Positions 12,026 to 24,900 of a DNA stretch of 64,000 nt are shown here, in pieces (the first letter of the stretch is position 1; every line of letters starts with the position of its first letter). Position numbers and translations under genes: made by a program. A model generated the notes under the pieces. That model had not been told where the DNA came from. It did not search any database and saw only the letters and a list, made by a program, of their open reading frames with translations. The DNA is from Lycium barbarum (taxonomy: Eukaryota; Streptophyta; Magnoliopsida; Solanales; Solanaceae): contig NC_083339.1 in assembly GCF_019175385.1 (NCBI RefSeq), positions 114,127,601 through 114,191,600 of the forward strand. Reading direction: 5' to 3'.

Positions 12026-12695
12026 TAAATACTCTCTCCTTCCCATAATAAATGTCATCTTAACAAAAAATAATTATTCCATAATAAATATTATCTTAGA
12101 AAATCAAAACATAAATTAACTAATTTTATCCTTAAACAAAAAGTGACAAGTTAAAAGTAACATCTAAATAATTATTGAAAAAATCACATTGCAACTTGGT
12201 ATTGTTAGATTCCCAATATCAAAAGGTTTACTACTTGTGCATGCTCTAATCAAGAGGAAAACGTAATTTATTTTTATTATATAAGGGTAATTAAGTAAAC
12301 TTCACATTGTATTATTAGTTTCTTAATATGCGTATTTTTGGCTAAAGTGATACTCCCTCCGTCCCATAATAAGTGTCACCTTAGCCAAAACACGCATATT
12401 AAGAAACCAACAATGCAATATAAAGTTTACTAAACTACCCCTATATAATAAAAATAAATTATTTTTCCTTTTTGATTAGATCATGCATGAAAAGTAAACC
12501 TTTTAACATTGAGAATCTAACAATACCAAGTTTCTATGTGCTTTTTGTCTTGAATACATAATTTGTCAGTTTTTGTTTAAGGACAAAGTAGGAAAAAACT
12601 TGAACAAATATTTTTAGCTAAGGTGACACTTATTATGGGACAGAGAGAGTACTTATTATGGGACAGAGAGAGTACTTATTATGGGATGGAGGAAG
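12026..12695. repeat. Two Stowaway-like MITEs in inverted orientation, with a triplicated terminal motif
   Basis: The sequence CTCCCTCCGTCCCATAATAAG at 12,353 is a typical Stowaway-like terminus, and related termini lie near 12,030 and 12,628. The stretch before 12,350 is an imperfect inverted copy of the stretch after it: the blocks TTTCTTAATATGCG / CGCATATTAAGAAA and TATATAAGGG / CCCTATATA mirror each other. The right terminus is repeated three times in tandem (12,628-12,650, 12,651-12,673 and 12,674-12,695; 23-bp unit beginning ACTTATTATGGGA). No protein is encoded. Confidence 0.7.
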
Positions 12696-13074
12696 CAATA
12701 CTACTTCGGATTTTTAGATATTCGAAAATTCAAAATTTTTATACCTTATATTTAGCCCTACTCATATTATACGTGCCTAATACTAATTGGTCCAAGGGTC
12801 TAATAGATTAGTACCCTACGACTCTATCCATTATAATATTAAGTCGGGCAATTCGCACGATTGCCCCTATTTTGAAGCTGTCTTTTTTTTTCCCCCCTAA
12901 AAAGGTGACTGAAAATATCCAAAAATTATGAGTTCAAACTCCAATTCAATTAAAAAAAAAAAGAACAATTTCGCAAGATAAGATTTCACAAATTTTTTAT
13001 CTTAAGACAAATTATATCTTATAAGAGAGAACTTAATTAACTTAATTATGTACAAAAGTTACGGTTCCTTTTAA

Positions 13075-13257
13075 GAGCCCGTTTGGATTGACTTATAAGT
13101 TGTTTTCAGTTTTTTTGAGTGTTTGACTGACCAGCCTAAAATCATTTTGTATTTAAAATAAGCTCAAAAAAATAATTAGGCCCAATTGACTAAATTTATC
13201 TAAAATATCTTATAAGCTGAAAATAGCTTATAGACATGAGCCCTTCCAAACAGCCTC
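13075..13257. repeat. Tourist/Harbinger-like MITE (183 bp) with TAA duplication
   Basis: The left end GAGCCCGTTTGGA and the right end TCCAAACAGCCTC form an imperfect terminal inverted repeat. Both flanks are TAA (13,072-13,074 and 13,258-13,260), the usual 3-bp target duplication of PIF/Harbinger-derived MITEs. Confidence 0.7.
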
Positions 13258-15005
13258 TAAATGTCTTGAATTGAAGTCTCGCTTGACTCCAACTTTACAG
13301 TTCCTTTTAGATGTCCCTGAAAAGAGAGACGGGGCGCGGGGGGCCGGAGGGGGTGGGGAGGGATAGGATATTTTTATATGGGAAAACAGGACCTCAATAA
13401 TCGGTTTTCTCGGTGAGTTCAATTAATAATGCAACTCACATGAATAGCTGTGTCCAGTGTGGGCACTGCACTGTCTCAGCACGTGCTGGACATTAATATC
13501 ATCATTCCGCAATTAAAGCTTGTCATATATTGGTACTGTACTGTAACATTTACATCTACCAATGTCCACACACCACACATTATTAACCAAACAACATAAT
13601 TGGCATAATATAACATTAATAAACGTGTAAGATGGATATTGGACGCAGAAAATAGATGACACGTTACAATAGAAAGAGTACCTTCCTTGCTGCTCGGGAT
13701 AGAGAGAGAGCTTTCCGTTTACCAGACTCATCCATCACACAGACTCAAAAAACATTTTCATTTACAATTTCTTTTCTTCATGGGCCATTTGTGACACGAG
13801 AGACAATCAAACTAGCAGAAAATGAAAGCAGAAATGAAATGTATCTTCAAGAATCAATGGATAAAAAAAGCAATCAGCAAATCAAATTAAAATAACAATT
13901 AACTCATGAAGATTCTTTACATTTTCGAGGATGTATATTAAATTCTAAAACTTTAAACTTGTTCCAGAATTGTGAAAAAAGGGAATGAGTTCCCTCGTTG
14001 GAGTTCGGGGAAAGAAGGGGGTAATGGTGGAGGTAGGGATGCCATGTTATATCACATGAAAAACCGGGTTTACAGATCACAGTTGCGAGAATGAGAGAAC
14101 CAACAAAAAGAATACCGTTGTTACTTTGTTTTGCAATAAACACAAGAACGGTATAGTCCAAACAACGTCTTTGTTGGGTCTTGGGGGCACATCTGGAAAA
14201 ACCCAAATCAGCTGAGTGATAGCATCATATTTTACCAACTTACACTCTTTTCTTTCTGGTCATCTGTTTACTTAAAACACATTTGTAAATGTCAGAAAGA
14301 AACCCAATAACTATAAACTATATCTAAGCTTTTCAGCTTAAACAAGAAAAAGCTTGAAACAGAAAGAAAAGTACCGTCCATCTGAGATACAGAGTTGGCA
14401 TCTCAACTTGCTAATGACAGCAGAACAAAGGCAAACTCATTATTGAGTAAAGATCTCAAATTCTATAGGTATTAATGCAAGTCTCTTTACAACTAAAACT
14501 TTGCATCACTTGGAAAAAAATTTAGGTCACTTCTTAACATTGAAAATGAAGACGAAAAGTAGTTTGACCTTAATGGAAAAAAATTTATTCTACTCAAATG
14601 ACAGTCTGGATTCGGATCAGACAGTCCCACATAAAGAAAACGAAGACAAGCTTGTGCCATAAAAGAATTGATGTGTCATAAGATAGCACTTACTCATGAT
14701 CTCTTTACTTCAACTAAAATAAAGGCATTGCTTCCTTTATGCACTCCAAAAAGTAGGACACATTTAGCTGTTATTATCTGATACTCACATTGCATATTGT
14801 ATTATATTCATTTTCTTTCTTCTTTCTTCTTTCTTTTTTCAACTTCCACCCCAAGCAAAGCATCTGCATTCTTCACTTACAGCCAAGAGGACAGCATTAT
14901 CTCTATTCTCAAATCAGAAAAACGAAATACAGAGTAAAGTGAAGCAGTCAGCTTTCTCAGATCCCAAAGAAAGGCCAAACAAATTCATTTTCTGATTTAA
15001 CAATC
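13258..15005. other. Upstream spacer of the NT-C2/coiled-coil gene
   Basis: No gene or well-defined element is seen. The stretch is AT-rich with one GC-rich patch near 13,330-13,365 and a pyrimidine-rich TTTCTTCTTTC run near 14,811-14,850, about 160-190 bp before the start codon, which would fit a promoter-proximal or 5' leader position. Short open frames here have no recognisable domain. Confidence 0.5.
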
Positions 15006-18000
15006 ATGTTCAAGTCTTCAAAATGGAAAAAGGAGAAGATCAAAGCTGTATTCCAAATGCAGTTTCAGGTAACACAGGTATGTTAACAGGATGGCGGAAA
15101 ATTGCTTTGTTCAGTTTCTTCTCAAATACTGTTAACTGCATCTAATACAGAGTATTTAGGACGATTGCAGTCTAGTACAAGCTTTTAGTTGATATAAGCT
15201 CACGAAGCATTTTTGGGAATTTGATCTCACTGAGCTAATAAATATCTCAATCATGATGATTTCAGGTGCCTCCGCTAAAAGCGAAAAAACTGATGATTTC
15301 GCTAGTTCCGGCAGATGCTGGAAAGCCGACAGTGAAACTAGGAAAAGCAGCAATTGACGAAGGAACCTGTTCATGGGAAAATCCTATTTACGAGACAGTG
15401 AAATTAGTCAGGGATCCAAAAACAGGAAAATTTAGACAAAACATTTACTACTTTTCTGTGGCATCGGTAAGTAACAGAACTGCAATCTCCAAGCATGCTC
15501 TGCCCGCCTTTCGGTTGGAAAATTTGCTCACTACTCATATGCGTTATGCCATCTCAGGGATCATCAAAATCAGGTTTTCTGGGAGAAGTTGGTCTCGATT
15601 TTGCGGATTTGGTAGAGGCAACTGAAACCTTAGTAGTATCTCTACCACTAATGCCATTGGAGACTGGCGCAATTTTGCATGTATGTCCTCTCTCTCCTCT
15701 CCATAACACACACACACACTACAAACTCTCCCGCGGTAGACAATTTTTGATATGACTGTTGATCAAGGTTCCAAACTTCCTTACTCGACATCTCAAATCG
15801 GGAAAAAAACAGAAAATAGATCGTCTTAGATGGGAACTTTGTGTTCGCTAACTGTTAAGTTCCACATTGGTTGAGGGAATGAGTTGGCTTTTGGGGTTGA
15901 GTTAGGCACAAAGTCCGTTTCTTAACATGATATCAGAGCTAGACCCATAAATCCCTATTGTTGTATTTCTCATGCTGGACCTCGTAATCCATCTTCCCTT
16001 GAGTCTTGAGCGTGTGAGGGAGTGTTAAGTCCAACATTGGTTGAGGGAATGGGTTGTGGTCTCCTTATATGTTCTTAGACAATCTTCCCCTCGTGGGCTA
16101 GCTTTTGAGATTGAATTACAGGCTCGAGCTCCATTTCTTATCACTAACAAAGTAAAGTTAAAAGCCTTTTATGTTTAACAATGTTATTCTAACATATACA
16201 TGTGAAACAGGTCGCAGTACAGAATATGGAAGCAGCTCATGAAACCAGGTGATTGAGTATTCAATGCCATGATAAACTTGTTTTCAATCTTGTTCAGTTA
16301 TCTACAACTTTGGATACTAAAGTAGAGTTATAACAAAAAAGTTTCAGGCGTACTGAAGATAGTGAAATCTCAAGGACTGAATCACTAGATCAAAGCTTTG
16401 AAACTGAACTGAGAAGCGACAGCCATTACGGAAACGGACATTGTACTACTGAAGTAAGGTCTCATATTTATATACTTTTGCATTTCTTCATTTCACTGCA
16501 TACAGTATTATCACGTACTAAAATATCACCTGTTGGCCTTAGTTTGCGGAGCTCAAAGTTTGAGTCTGGAGGAAAAACACACTCAAATAGTTTGGGCTGG
16601 GGAGGAGAAATGAAAAACATTTAAAGCAATCCCTTTTTAAATACTTTAGTGAAAGATTGGGAAGAAGAAAAACATGGAACAGCAAAGTTTGGGAATTGAG
16701 ACTCTAAGAGCTGAATGTCAGTCAAGCCCTCAGAGTTTGGATAATAATATTTACTTAGATTAAAAACCTTTTGGCATGGCTATCACCATAAAGATTCACT
16801 TCTCAAGTAACAGTAACACAACTTCTGGGATAGTTTTTAAGTTTTGCTCTTTATAAATGATCTACAGTCAATACAAATCCAATTGGAACCTTTATACAAA
16901 CTGTTGTGAAATATCCCTTAAGTCCTCCAATATGTGTAACTGGTTTGAGGTTCACCTGTGGAATGAACATTGGACTTACAAGAAAGAGGACTGGTTTAAG
17001 GTTTTCAGATACATGTAAAAGAATCTGAATAAAGTCTTATGTGATGTCAAAACCATTATAAACACTTTTGGAAGCTCTTATACAGCAAAAATGGGAACGT
17101 TGTAAATCTCTAACAACAATGCTCCCTCCGCTTCATAATAAGTGTCCACTTAGGCTTTTTTATATTTTGGTTCAAAATAAATGTCCACTTACATAATCAA
17201 GAAGGAATTAATTATTTTCTTCCAAATTTACCCTTGTTTAGATAAGTGAATTTTTATGTAATCAAGAAACTATATTAATTAGGAGTATTTAATTTTTGAT
17301 TAAGTAATTAGGAGTATTTAATTAAGGGTAGTTTAGTCAAAATACCTAAAAAATAATTTCAGGATTTAGCATTTTCTTAAGAGGTGTGCAAAAGGCTAAG
17401 TGGACACTTATTTTGATCCGGAGAGAGTATCATTTATTGTTACACTTGTATTATATTACTTTAAGAATGGGTTTCTATATTACGTACTCTTTCATCAGCC
17501 AGAATCATTTTCAAATCCCCTATACTTATATTTACTTTAACTTTTACGTATTTCCAAATAAAAAATCTCATGACACAATTGAGAGACGCTAAGCAATCAA
17601 ATACAAAAATTCGGATAGAGTCAAATGTGGCTTGTATTCCCTCAGTTTCTATACATCTTGCCTGTGTGTCCTAAACAGATAGAATAACACTTTAAACATG
17701 TTCATACATGTTCATGCTTCAGAGATACTATTTATATCTCGTAGCTGCAAATTGCAACTGACCTTTTTTGTTTATCTTCCACAGGATGAAGAGTTGAATG
17801 AAACATTTGATTATTCCAAGCAAAATAATGTCCCACGGGATCCTCAACCAAAAAACAGTCTTGTGAATCAGTTCTATCCACAAAATGCAGTTAATCCTCT
17901 AGAAAGACATCTACACCAGAGATCGTCCACAGATTGCTCGCTTGGATCTGATTTAGATGGGAGTTTGATTGATACAACACAAAGATCAGAGGAGGACTTT

Positions 18001-20823
18001 CTGAGAGACACTGCCCAAGAAACTTCAAATAACAGTTTTGAGTCCATGAAAAATAAGATCATCATGCTCGAACGTCAGGTAGAATTGTCAGAGATAGAAC
18101 TGCAGACACTCAGAAAGCAAATTGTGAAAGAGACCAAAAGGGCACAGGAACAGTCAAGACAAATTGTCAACCTAAAAGAGGAGAGAGAGATCCTTAAAAC
18201 CGAATGTGAGAAACTTAAGCTGAGATGTACAGATGAGGTGGATGCAGTAGTTTCAGATAATTCAAGAGCAGACGACAAATATTCGACAGCTCTATTGGAA
18301 GAAATTAGGCATAAACTTCAGAAAGAGAAGAACTTAAATAGCAAGTTGATGCTGAAGTTGCAAAAGACAGAAGACTCTAATTCTGAACTGATTCTTACCA
18401 TAAGAGACCTCAACAAAATGTTGGATCAGAAAGATAAGGACAATTTGTATCTTTCCGAAAAAGTTAGGTCCAATAAGGATTTGCTAGAGGCCGTTGCCGA
18501 GAGAACCCATCTCAAGATTGGTCAGAATGAAGATAGAAAAGCTAAGGAGCTTAAAATTGCTGATGTATCTCAAGGAATGAAGCAGACAATTGAAAACTTA
18601 CAGAATGAAATAGAGGTCTACAAGAAAGACTACAATGAAATGAAAGAACAGATGGACCAGCTTGAAAGCCACTGCCAAGTGCTGGAGACAGAAAATGACG
18701 ATATTAATCGTAACCTAGAGCAATGTGAGCAGCAAAAGCTGAAAACACAACAAGAACACTCAGAATCTTTAGGCACTGTAAAGCACTTTAAACTCCAGGT
18801 AGAGAGACTAGAGGAAGAAATGAAAACACAAACATTACAGTACTCAAAATCATTGGATACGATAAATGAACTTGAAACACAGGTTTCAATGCTGGAGAAA
18901 GAACTGGAAACGCAGTCACAGGAATTTGAAGAACATCTGGAAGCAGTCACCCAAGCTAAAGTTAAGCAGGAGCAGAGGGCCATAAAAGCAGAGGAAGCAT
19001 TGAGAAGGGCAAGGTGGAGTAATGCTAAGGCAGCTCAGAAACTTCAGGAAGAATTAAAAAGGCTATCAGATGAAATGACATTGAAGATTGAAGAGAAAGA
19101 AGAACTGGCCAATGATGCAGTAATGGAAACAAATGTTCTGCGTGAGGAGAACAAAATTTTAGAGGAATTACTGCAGAAATCTGAAGAAGAACTTAAATCA
19201 ACAAAAGCTCACTATGAAAGAGAAGTTCTTGAGCTCAAAGCTTTATCAATGAAGAAAGGATATGATGCGGAACAAGTGGAAAAATTGACTGCTGAAATGG
19301 AGGTAGAACAAATATTGACCATGCAAAAGGAATGGAAGAGGGAGCTAGCTTCAGTGAGGAGGGAAGCAGAAATGTTTCTGGAGGAATTAATTCCCTTGAG
19401 GACTAAAGTGGATCAAAAGAAGAAAATTGAAGAGACCTTACAATCAGAAGTAGAGAAGCTCCACCTACAGAATGACGAAATGAGATGCAGTACAAATCAA
19501 CTAAAGTTGGAGAATGAGAACCTGATGAAGCTGGTGCTCAAATTGCAGGAACAGGTACTTTGCATTAATAAAAAAGTTAGACAATTAAAATGTTATGGGA
19601 TTACTCATTTCATTATAGAAGACTTGAAAAGAGAAGAAACTGTTTCACTTAATGTTCTAGGTGTAACCCTTTCTTCAACAATAATATAAAATGCCTAGAG
19701 GTGAATTAAATTCAGAAAAAAAGATAATGAATCATAATGATGACTTTCACAAACAGGTTATCTTTTCTAGGTAGTATAAGCATATCAGGTTGATGGGAAA
19801 TTCTCTCCCATTTTTGTATGATAGACTTCCTTTTTAGATACTGGGCATTTGATGTACTTACAACAAATAATGATAATCTACAGACGTTTTGCATGCTCCA
19901 AGAGTCCAAATTCACGGAACAGGTTCGTATTAAAGTATGACGTCAAGCTTCCTGGAGAGCTTCAACACAAACTTAAATTCTTAGTTACCTTAATACTTTC
20001 TTCTACAACTATAAATATAGCATGAAAGCCAAGTCTATTTCATCTTCATGCAAGTCAAATTGTCAATTCATATGGAACAACAAGAATCCATTAAAAATCA
20101 CTAAACCATTGACCAAGATTTTAAGTAAGATATTCACAGACATAAGGAGTTGATTCCACTGAACACCAACTCATTGACATTTTCTGTCAAGTTTTCTACA
20201 CCGTAGAATCTTGTATTCTCATTCGAGTTTTTGACTCTGCTTAGCAAAAGACTCACAAAAAGCCTTCACAAAGCATCACTATTTTTTCTAAAGGAACTGT
20301 TGGTCTTGATATACAGGAGAACGAATCACCTGCTACTCAGGATGGTATTGTTGCTGGAGGAAGAAAATGTATTGGGGAGAACATTCATCACCAAGGGAAT
20401 GGCTTTACAGAAGGAAGAATTGTGCAGAATGGATCCGGAAAGAATGCTAATATAACAAGGTAAACTATAGGACTTTACTGAACCATTGCTATGCATCCAT
20501 CCAAACAAATTTATCAACAGTGAGAAACTGCAGTTATGTGGAAGGATAAAAGACACAATTTAATTTTATGTTCCTTCTGCAGAAGAGAAGTTGACTCAGG
20601 CAGAGCTGCAGAAACGATCAATGGCCAGTCCCAATATATACATGATCCAAAAGAATTACGAGGTCAAGTAGATTTATTGACTGAGAGAAACAAACACATG
20701 GAGCATGAATTGAAGGAAATGCAAGAGAGATATTCAGAAATAAGTCTCAAATTTGCAGAGGTAGAAGGTGAAAGGCAACAACTTGTCATGGCTTTGCGCA
20801 ATTTAAAAAATGGAAAGAGGTAG
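15006..20823 (+). CDS. NT-C2 domain coiled-coil protein (myosin heavy chain-related, At5g52280-like)
   Basis: I model eight exons: 15,006-15,077, 15,266-15,466, 15,558-15,680, 16,211-16,248, 16,348-16,453, 17,785-19,554, 20,317-20,459 and 20,583-20,823 (2,694 nt, about 897 aa). All introns are GT-AG and all phases agree. The start MFKSSKWKKEKIKAVFQMQF and the following 130 residues form the NT-type C2 (EEIG1/EHBP1 N-terminal) domain, a predicted membrane-binding module. From about residue 180 to 770 a single exon encodes an almost uninterrupted Glu/Lys/Leu-rich heptad coiled coil. The last exon ends with the conserved ERYSEISLKFAEVEGERQQL block followed by LKNGKR and a stop. Arabidopsis relatives are annotated only as myosin heavy chain-related; they have no motor domain and neither does this one. 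A cytoskeletal or membrane-tethering scaffold role is inference. It is convergent with SHOC1. Confidence 0.88.
15853..16143 (+). mobile_element. TRIM retrotransposon (291 bp) in intron 3 of the NT-C2 gene
   Basis: It consists of a short LTR starting TGTTAAGTTCCACATTGG (15,853-15,927), a primer-binding site with GATATCAGAGCT (15,929-15,940), a 95-bp spacer, and a second LTR starting TGTTAAGTCCAACATTGG (16,023-16,143). Exact 5-bp target duplications CTAAC lie at 15,848-15,852 and 16,144-16,148. There is no coding capacity. The LTR start and size fit the terminal-repeat-in-miniature (Katydid-like) group. The first LTR is internally shorter than the second. Confidence 0.85.
17122..17428. repeat. 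Stowaway-like MITE (about 307 bp) in intron 5 of the NT-C2 gene
   Basis: The left end CTCCCTCCGCTTCATAATAA and the right end ACTTATTTTGATCCGGAGAG mirror each other, and the subterminal TGTCCACTTAGGC / GGCTAAGTGGACA blocks extend the inverted repeat. It lies wholly inside the intron before the large coiled-coil exon. Confidence 0.75.
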
Positions 20824-21969
20824 CAGTTTTTTGACTGGTATATAATTCACTCATTAGATTTGTGCGAGTCAACCTTCTGTAGAAGGTAAATGAAGCAGTG
20901 GAGAATAAGGTCTAAGCAAGAAGATTCCCTGGCAACAATAAGTTGCTTCAATTCCTCAAACTTTTAACTTCGAGGTCATAGACAAGCAACCTGTCAGAAT
21001 CTCTTGTGATCATGATCTTCCATTCATTTTTGGGCAACAAATTTGTCTACTTACTAGATTATTTGCAATCAGTATATCCAGGTTTTATTCCTTCTGTAAG
21101 ATACATCATATCTGAAGATCAGTTGAATGTTCACAAATTATTCACATCAAAGAAATGTAAAAGAATGTCAATTTTCCTGTAAATAGAAGAGATCATTTTG
21201 GGATAGACAGAGAAGAACTAGTATGAGACTAGAATAAGCAATTCAAGCTTAAAACTTGGTCCTTTACCATGATCATGCATGGTCCTTTATTTCAGATACT
21301 ACAAATGCAGCTGGTCAATTTATCTATGCAAATTAGGATTCACCTATTCCATGCGGTCGTGGTACCTTCCCTCACCCCCCAACCCTTGAAAGGCAAAGAA
21401 GGGGGAAGTTATTCATAATAAGGTCATTCTTTGTACTTTTTCTAAGTGCCAGGTTTCCTTCAATATATCGGTGCAGCAGTAGCTTAGGTAAACCAAAAAA
21501 TCTCAGATAAAATCAGAAGCTATGTTTGCCCCCAAGTATAACATTAGCAGTAAGCCAGTAAACTATTTATCTTTCAGTAATCTGTTTACAAGTATCGGCA
21601 TTTTGAATCTTTAGTCCTAACATGTTTAGCATGTGCTTGCTTCTCAAATAAAGAGACTTCTAGAAGAAAGGCCAAAAAAAAAGTCTTACATATCTTGATA
21701 TGGTTGATTGCTACTTTACTTTCATAATTGATTGAACTCACAGAGCAGACATGCTAAAGAAGAAGTATACGACTAGGAAAAATAAGAGGCTCGGTACATG
21801 GTGAACATTTTTCCGACACCAGCAATTGCAGAATTATGCTACATGAATTGTAAATGATCATGCAATTTGATTAATATTTAATGTCCTGGAAACGTAAGGT
21901 TCCAAAAAAATCTGAGTTGACACTTACTGAGAGCTATTGTATTGGCCCAATATACCTCACATGTCAGAG
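20824..21969. other. Spacer between two convergent genes
   Basis: The 1.15-kb interval between the stop codons of the NT-C2 gene and SHOC1 should hold both 3' UTRs. It is AT-rich with no recognisable domain or repeat. Each polyadenylation region must lie here, but I cannot place a site with confidence. Confidence 0.5.
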
Positions 21970-24900
21970 TTAATATCTTCTGCCAAATGCATGAGAGTTC
22001 TTGTCACTCCATACCAGTTTAGATTGCCCTCCGTTTCCATTTGTTGCAAAGGATAGCTCCTGCAGTTAGTCATACTGTGAAGAATTGTCGAATGTGGAGA
22101 GAACAAGCAATTTTAAAAACGGTTAAATTCAGTTAAAAAACAGAAAATCATATCACGTATACCCGTTTTGCTCTCTTATCAGTGGGTGTCCATGATAGAA
22201 TAGGACGATCTGAAACCTTCTCACTAGTGGATGCTGGTAGCTGCATGCCCTTCATATGCCTCTTTCTCCTGGTTGCTGCCTCTGGGAAACTGTTTCCTTG
22301 GTACTTGTAAAGTTCCAGAGTAGATGGACTCTTTCTCTTTGTAACTTTTGATGATTTACTGAGGTATCCGTAACAAGGGGCTGATAAGTCGCATGGGAGA
22401 GATTGCTGGCGTGACCGACTCTTTTCCCTGATTCTGTTCAGAAATTCAATTGTCCAGGGTGAACCTTGCTGCAATCGAGTGGATTGAAGTGCGTTTGAGA
22501 GTGGTGTCTCGCCATAACAGGCATTATTTTTTTCTTGCTTCATCAGATCACTCAGATTAACTTTCTGGGATATACCCTCTTCTGGGACCCATTTCTGGTG
22601 CTTAAATTGAATCTTATTATGATTGAAGCCTGCATTTAAATGCTGTCCCATTCCTTGCCTTGATCCTTGACCAAGGTCTCTCACACAAGTGCAGCCATCT
22701 GGGCTAGAGTCAATTTCCACAGTGGTTGGAAATTCTTGGAAATCACTTGCTCCAAAAAAGAGTTTTTTGGCAGCTGTAGGAACTGTTGTATGAGTTTCCA
22801 TTGCATGCGCCTGGGTAGAAAAGGACTTGTATTTTGCATTATGGAAAGCTTTTCCAGATGCGACAGTATCATCAATGTTAATAACCTCACCTGTGATGTC
22901 CTCTTTAAGATTTCCTGAATAGTTGTTTTGTCTATCCAATTTGTTCATCATACCGACATCAACTCTCTCTTTTGGATGCAAACACTTATCAATTTGTGAG
23001 GCCTCGAATTTATTTAACTCACCACCTACCATCTGTGGATTTTTTCTCATCTGATAGTCACAGAGCTCAGTTACGTCAAAAAGATCTTTTGTGACATAGG
23101 TGTCTAATAACTGTCTGTGAACACACGGTTCATCGTCAAATGATAAGCTAGACTTCCCAAATTCATCAAACAAGTTGATATCTTCTGAAACCAAGGAATC
23201 ACGCAGGCCAGATGCTCTGGGATGATGCAATCTGCCTTTAGAAAATGTTCTTGGTGGATCAAAATCAAATAATTCACTTTTAGGCATATTCAGATTCTCA
23301 TTATCCCAGGTGGTTTTTCTTTTTGTCCCCCCATAGGTGCGTTTGAAATGAAGACTTTCAGAGTCTGGAGCAGAAGAAACTGAAGAGGAGCAATCTGTCA
23401 TTCCCGATTTAGAATCTTCCCGCTCCCCAAATCTGCTCAAAGCACTCAGTAATGTGATGCTTTCAACAGGAACCTGATATTTCTGAACTGCATGAATTCT
23501 GTGTTCACGTGTCCATTCTAGAAACTCAACAAGCAAGCCCACTGAAGACAACATTGCATGAGCTGAGAGTGAATTGATTGAAGGAAATGCAGTAAGGAAT
23601 GATTCTGCCAGTGTTTGTGACTCAGGCATCTTAGAGTAGAGCCCTCTGCTTGTCCTCGACGAAAGTTCGATACAAGATAATATGATCTCCTCAGTCATCT
23701 CAGAAGTATATGAATAAAAGATCTGTATATCCATGCCCAAGCTAGCAGCAGCAGCATAGAGCTCATCAGATGACTCCATAATTCCTGATATAAAGTCGCC
23801 TTCTCCCTCAAAGACCTAAAGAAAATGGCCAAGAAATACTAAATATTATGAACAAAATATTCTGTGTAAGCAGTGCTCATGCTAGACTATCTTGGTCCAT
23901 TCTAAAATTATAAGAAATAAGTGCTCTTATTTCCATTTCCAGTCACTGTTACTTCTTTGAAGTGATCCGCCATATTCAAGAACAACCATGTAATGAATAT
24001 CATCATCTTGTGCTTATATCATCATGATGTAAACAAGATAACTTGTGGTTGAGAGATATTACGCGCACATGGTGATAGTACTCAGTTTTCAAAACGTTCT
24101 CCGAGACAAAAAAGAATGCCTATCTCAAGTTGATCATTGGCATCAGATCTGCAATGCAATAGTGAACTTCTAGAGCTAAGGAACAAGGAAGAACCGAGAG
24201 ATTTGAAGCGTAAAGAAACAAATATGAGAAGTAGTATTTGAATTCCTCTTTTAGCTGATAAGTTCATGATAGTTTCTCAATTTCCAGGAAGTTCTAAAAC
24301 AGGTTCACCAGAAGGACCTAATAGATACATAATTCCTGAAATTTCCAATATCAAATTGATACCACGCCTACTGTATATCATCAGATTGTCATACTTTTTC
24401 TTAGTCCTTCAATGATGTTACTTCCAGTAATTGCATATTTGCATGCTTTCAATTGTACTGGGTACTACCAAATGACCATTTTGAAGAATATTCAATATTT
24501 GAAATATGAAGGAGTTAAAATTAAGCTAGAGATAAAAGAGCACTATGATGAAACGATGGTTGAGGGAATCCCTTTTCTTAATACCCTTATTCCCCTTTCA
24601 TCCGGAGCTGCCGTAACTTGGGCTCATCACGCTATACTCACGAGGAAGGAAAAACTAGCACTTTACGCTTTAGTAGCTACTGGCTCTAGAGTGGCTGGTT
24701 GAAGGGAAAGGGAAGCCAGAAAATCCAGGGACGAGAGAAGAGGAGTCCAGTCTCCATTAAAACCCTTTTCGGAAACCGAGGGTGTCTCGGTTGCCGATAC
24801 CGAGGTTGAATGAATCATTCCACCTGGCAACAGCAAAAGTGGAGTTTGGCTCTAGTCTTACTCGCTCTTACCTCCCTGCCTGATTATTCACGGGCTTTTA

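Noticed and set aside
22148..22162. SHOC1 stop codon at 22,148
   Set aside because: A better conserved C-terminus is reached by splicing out 22,162-22,060, so this stop is treated as intronic.
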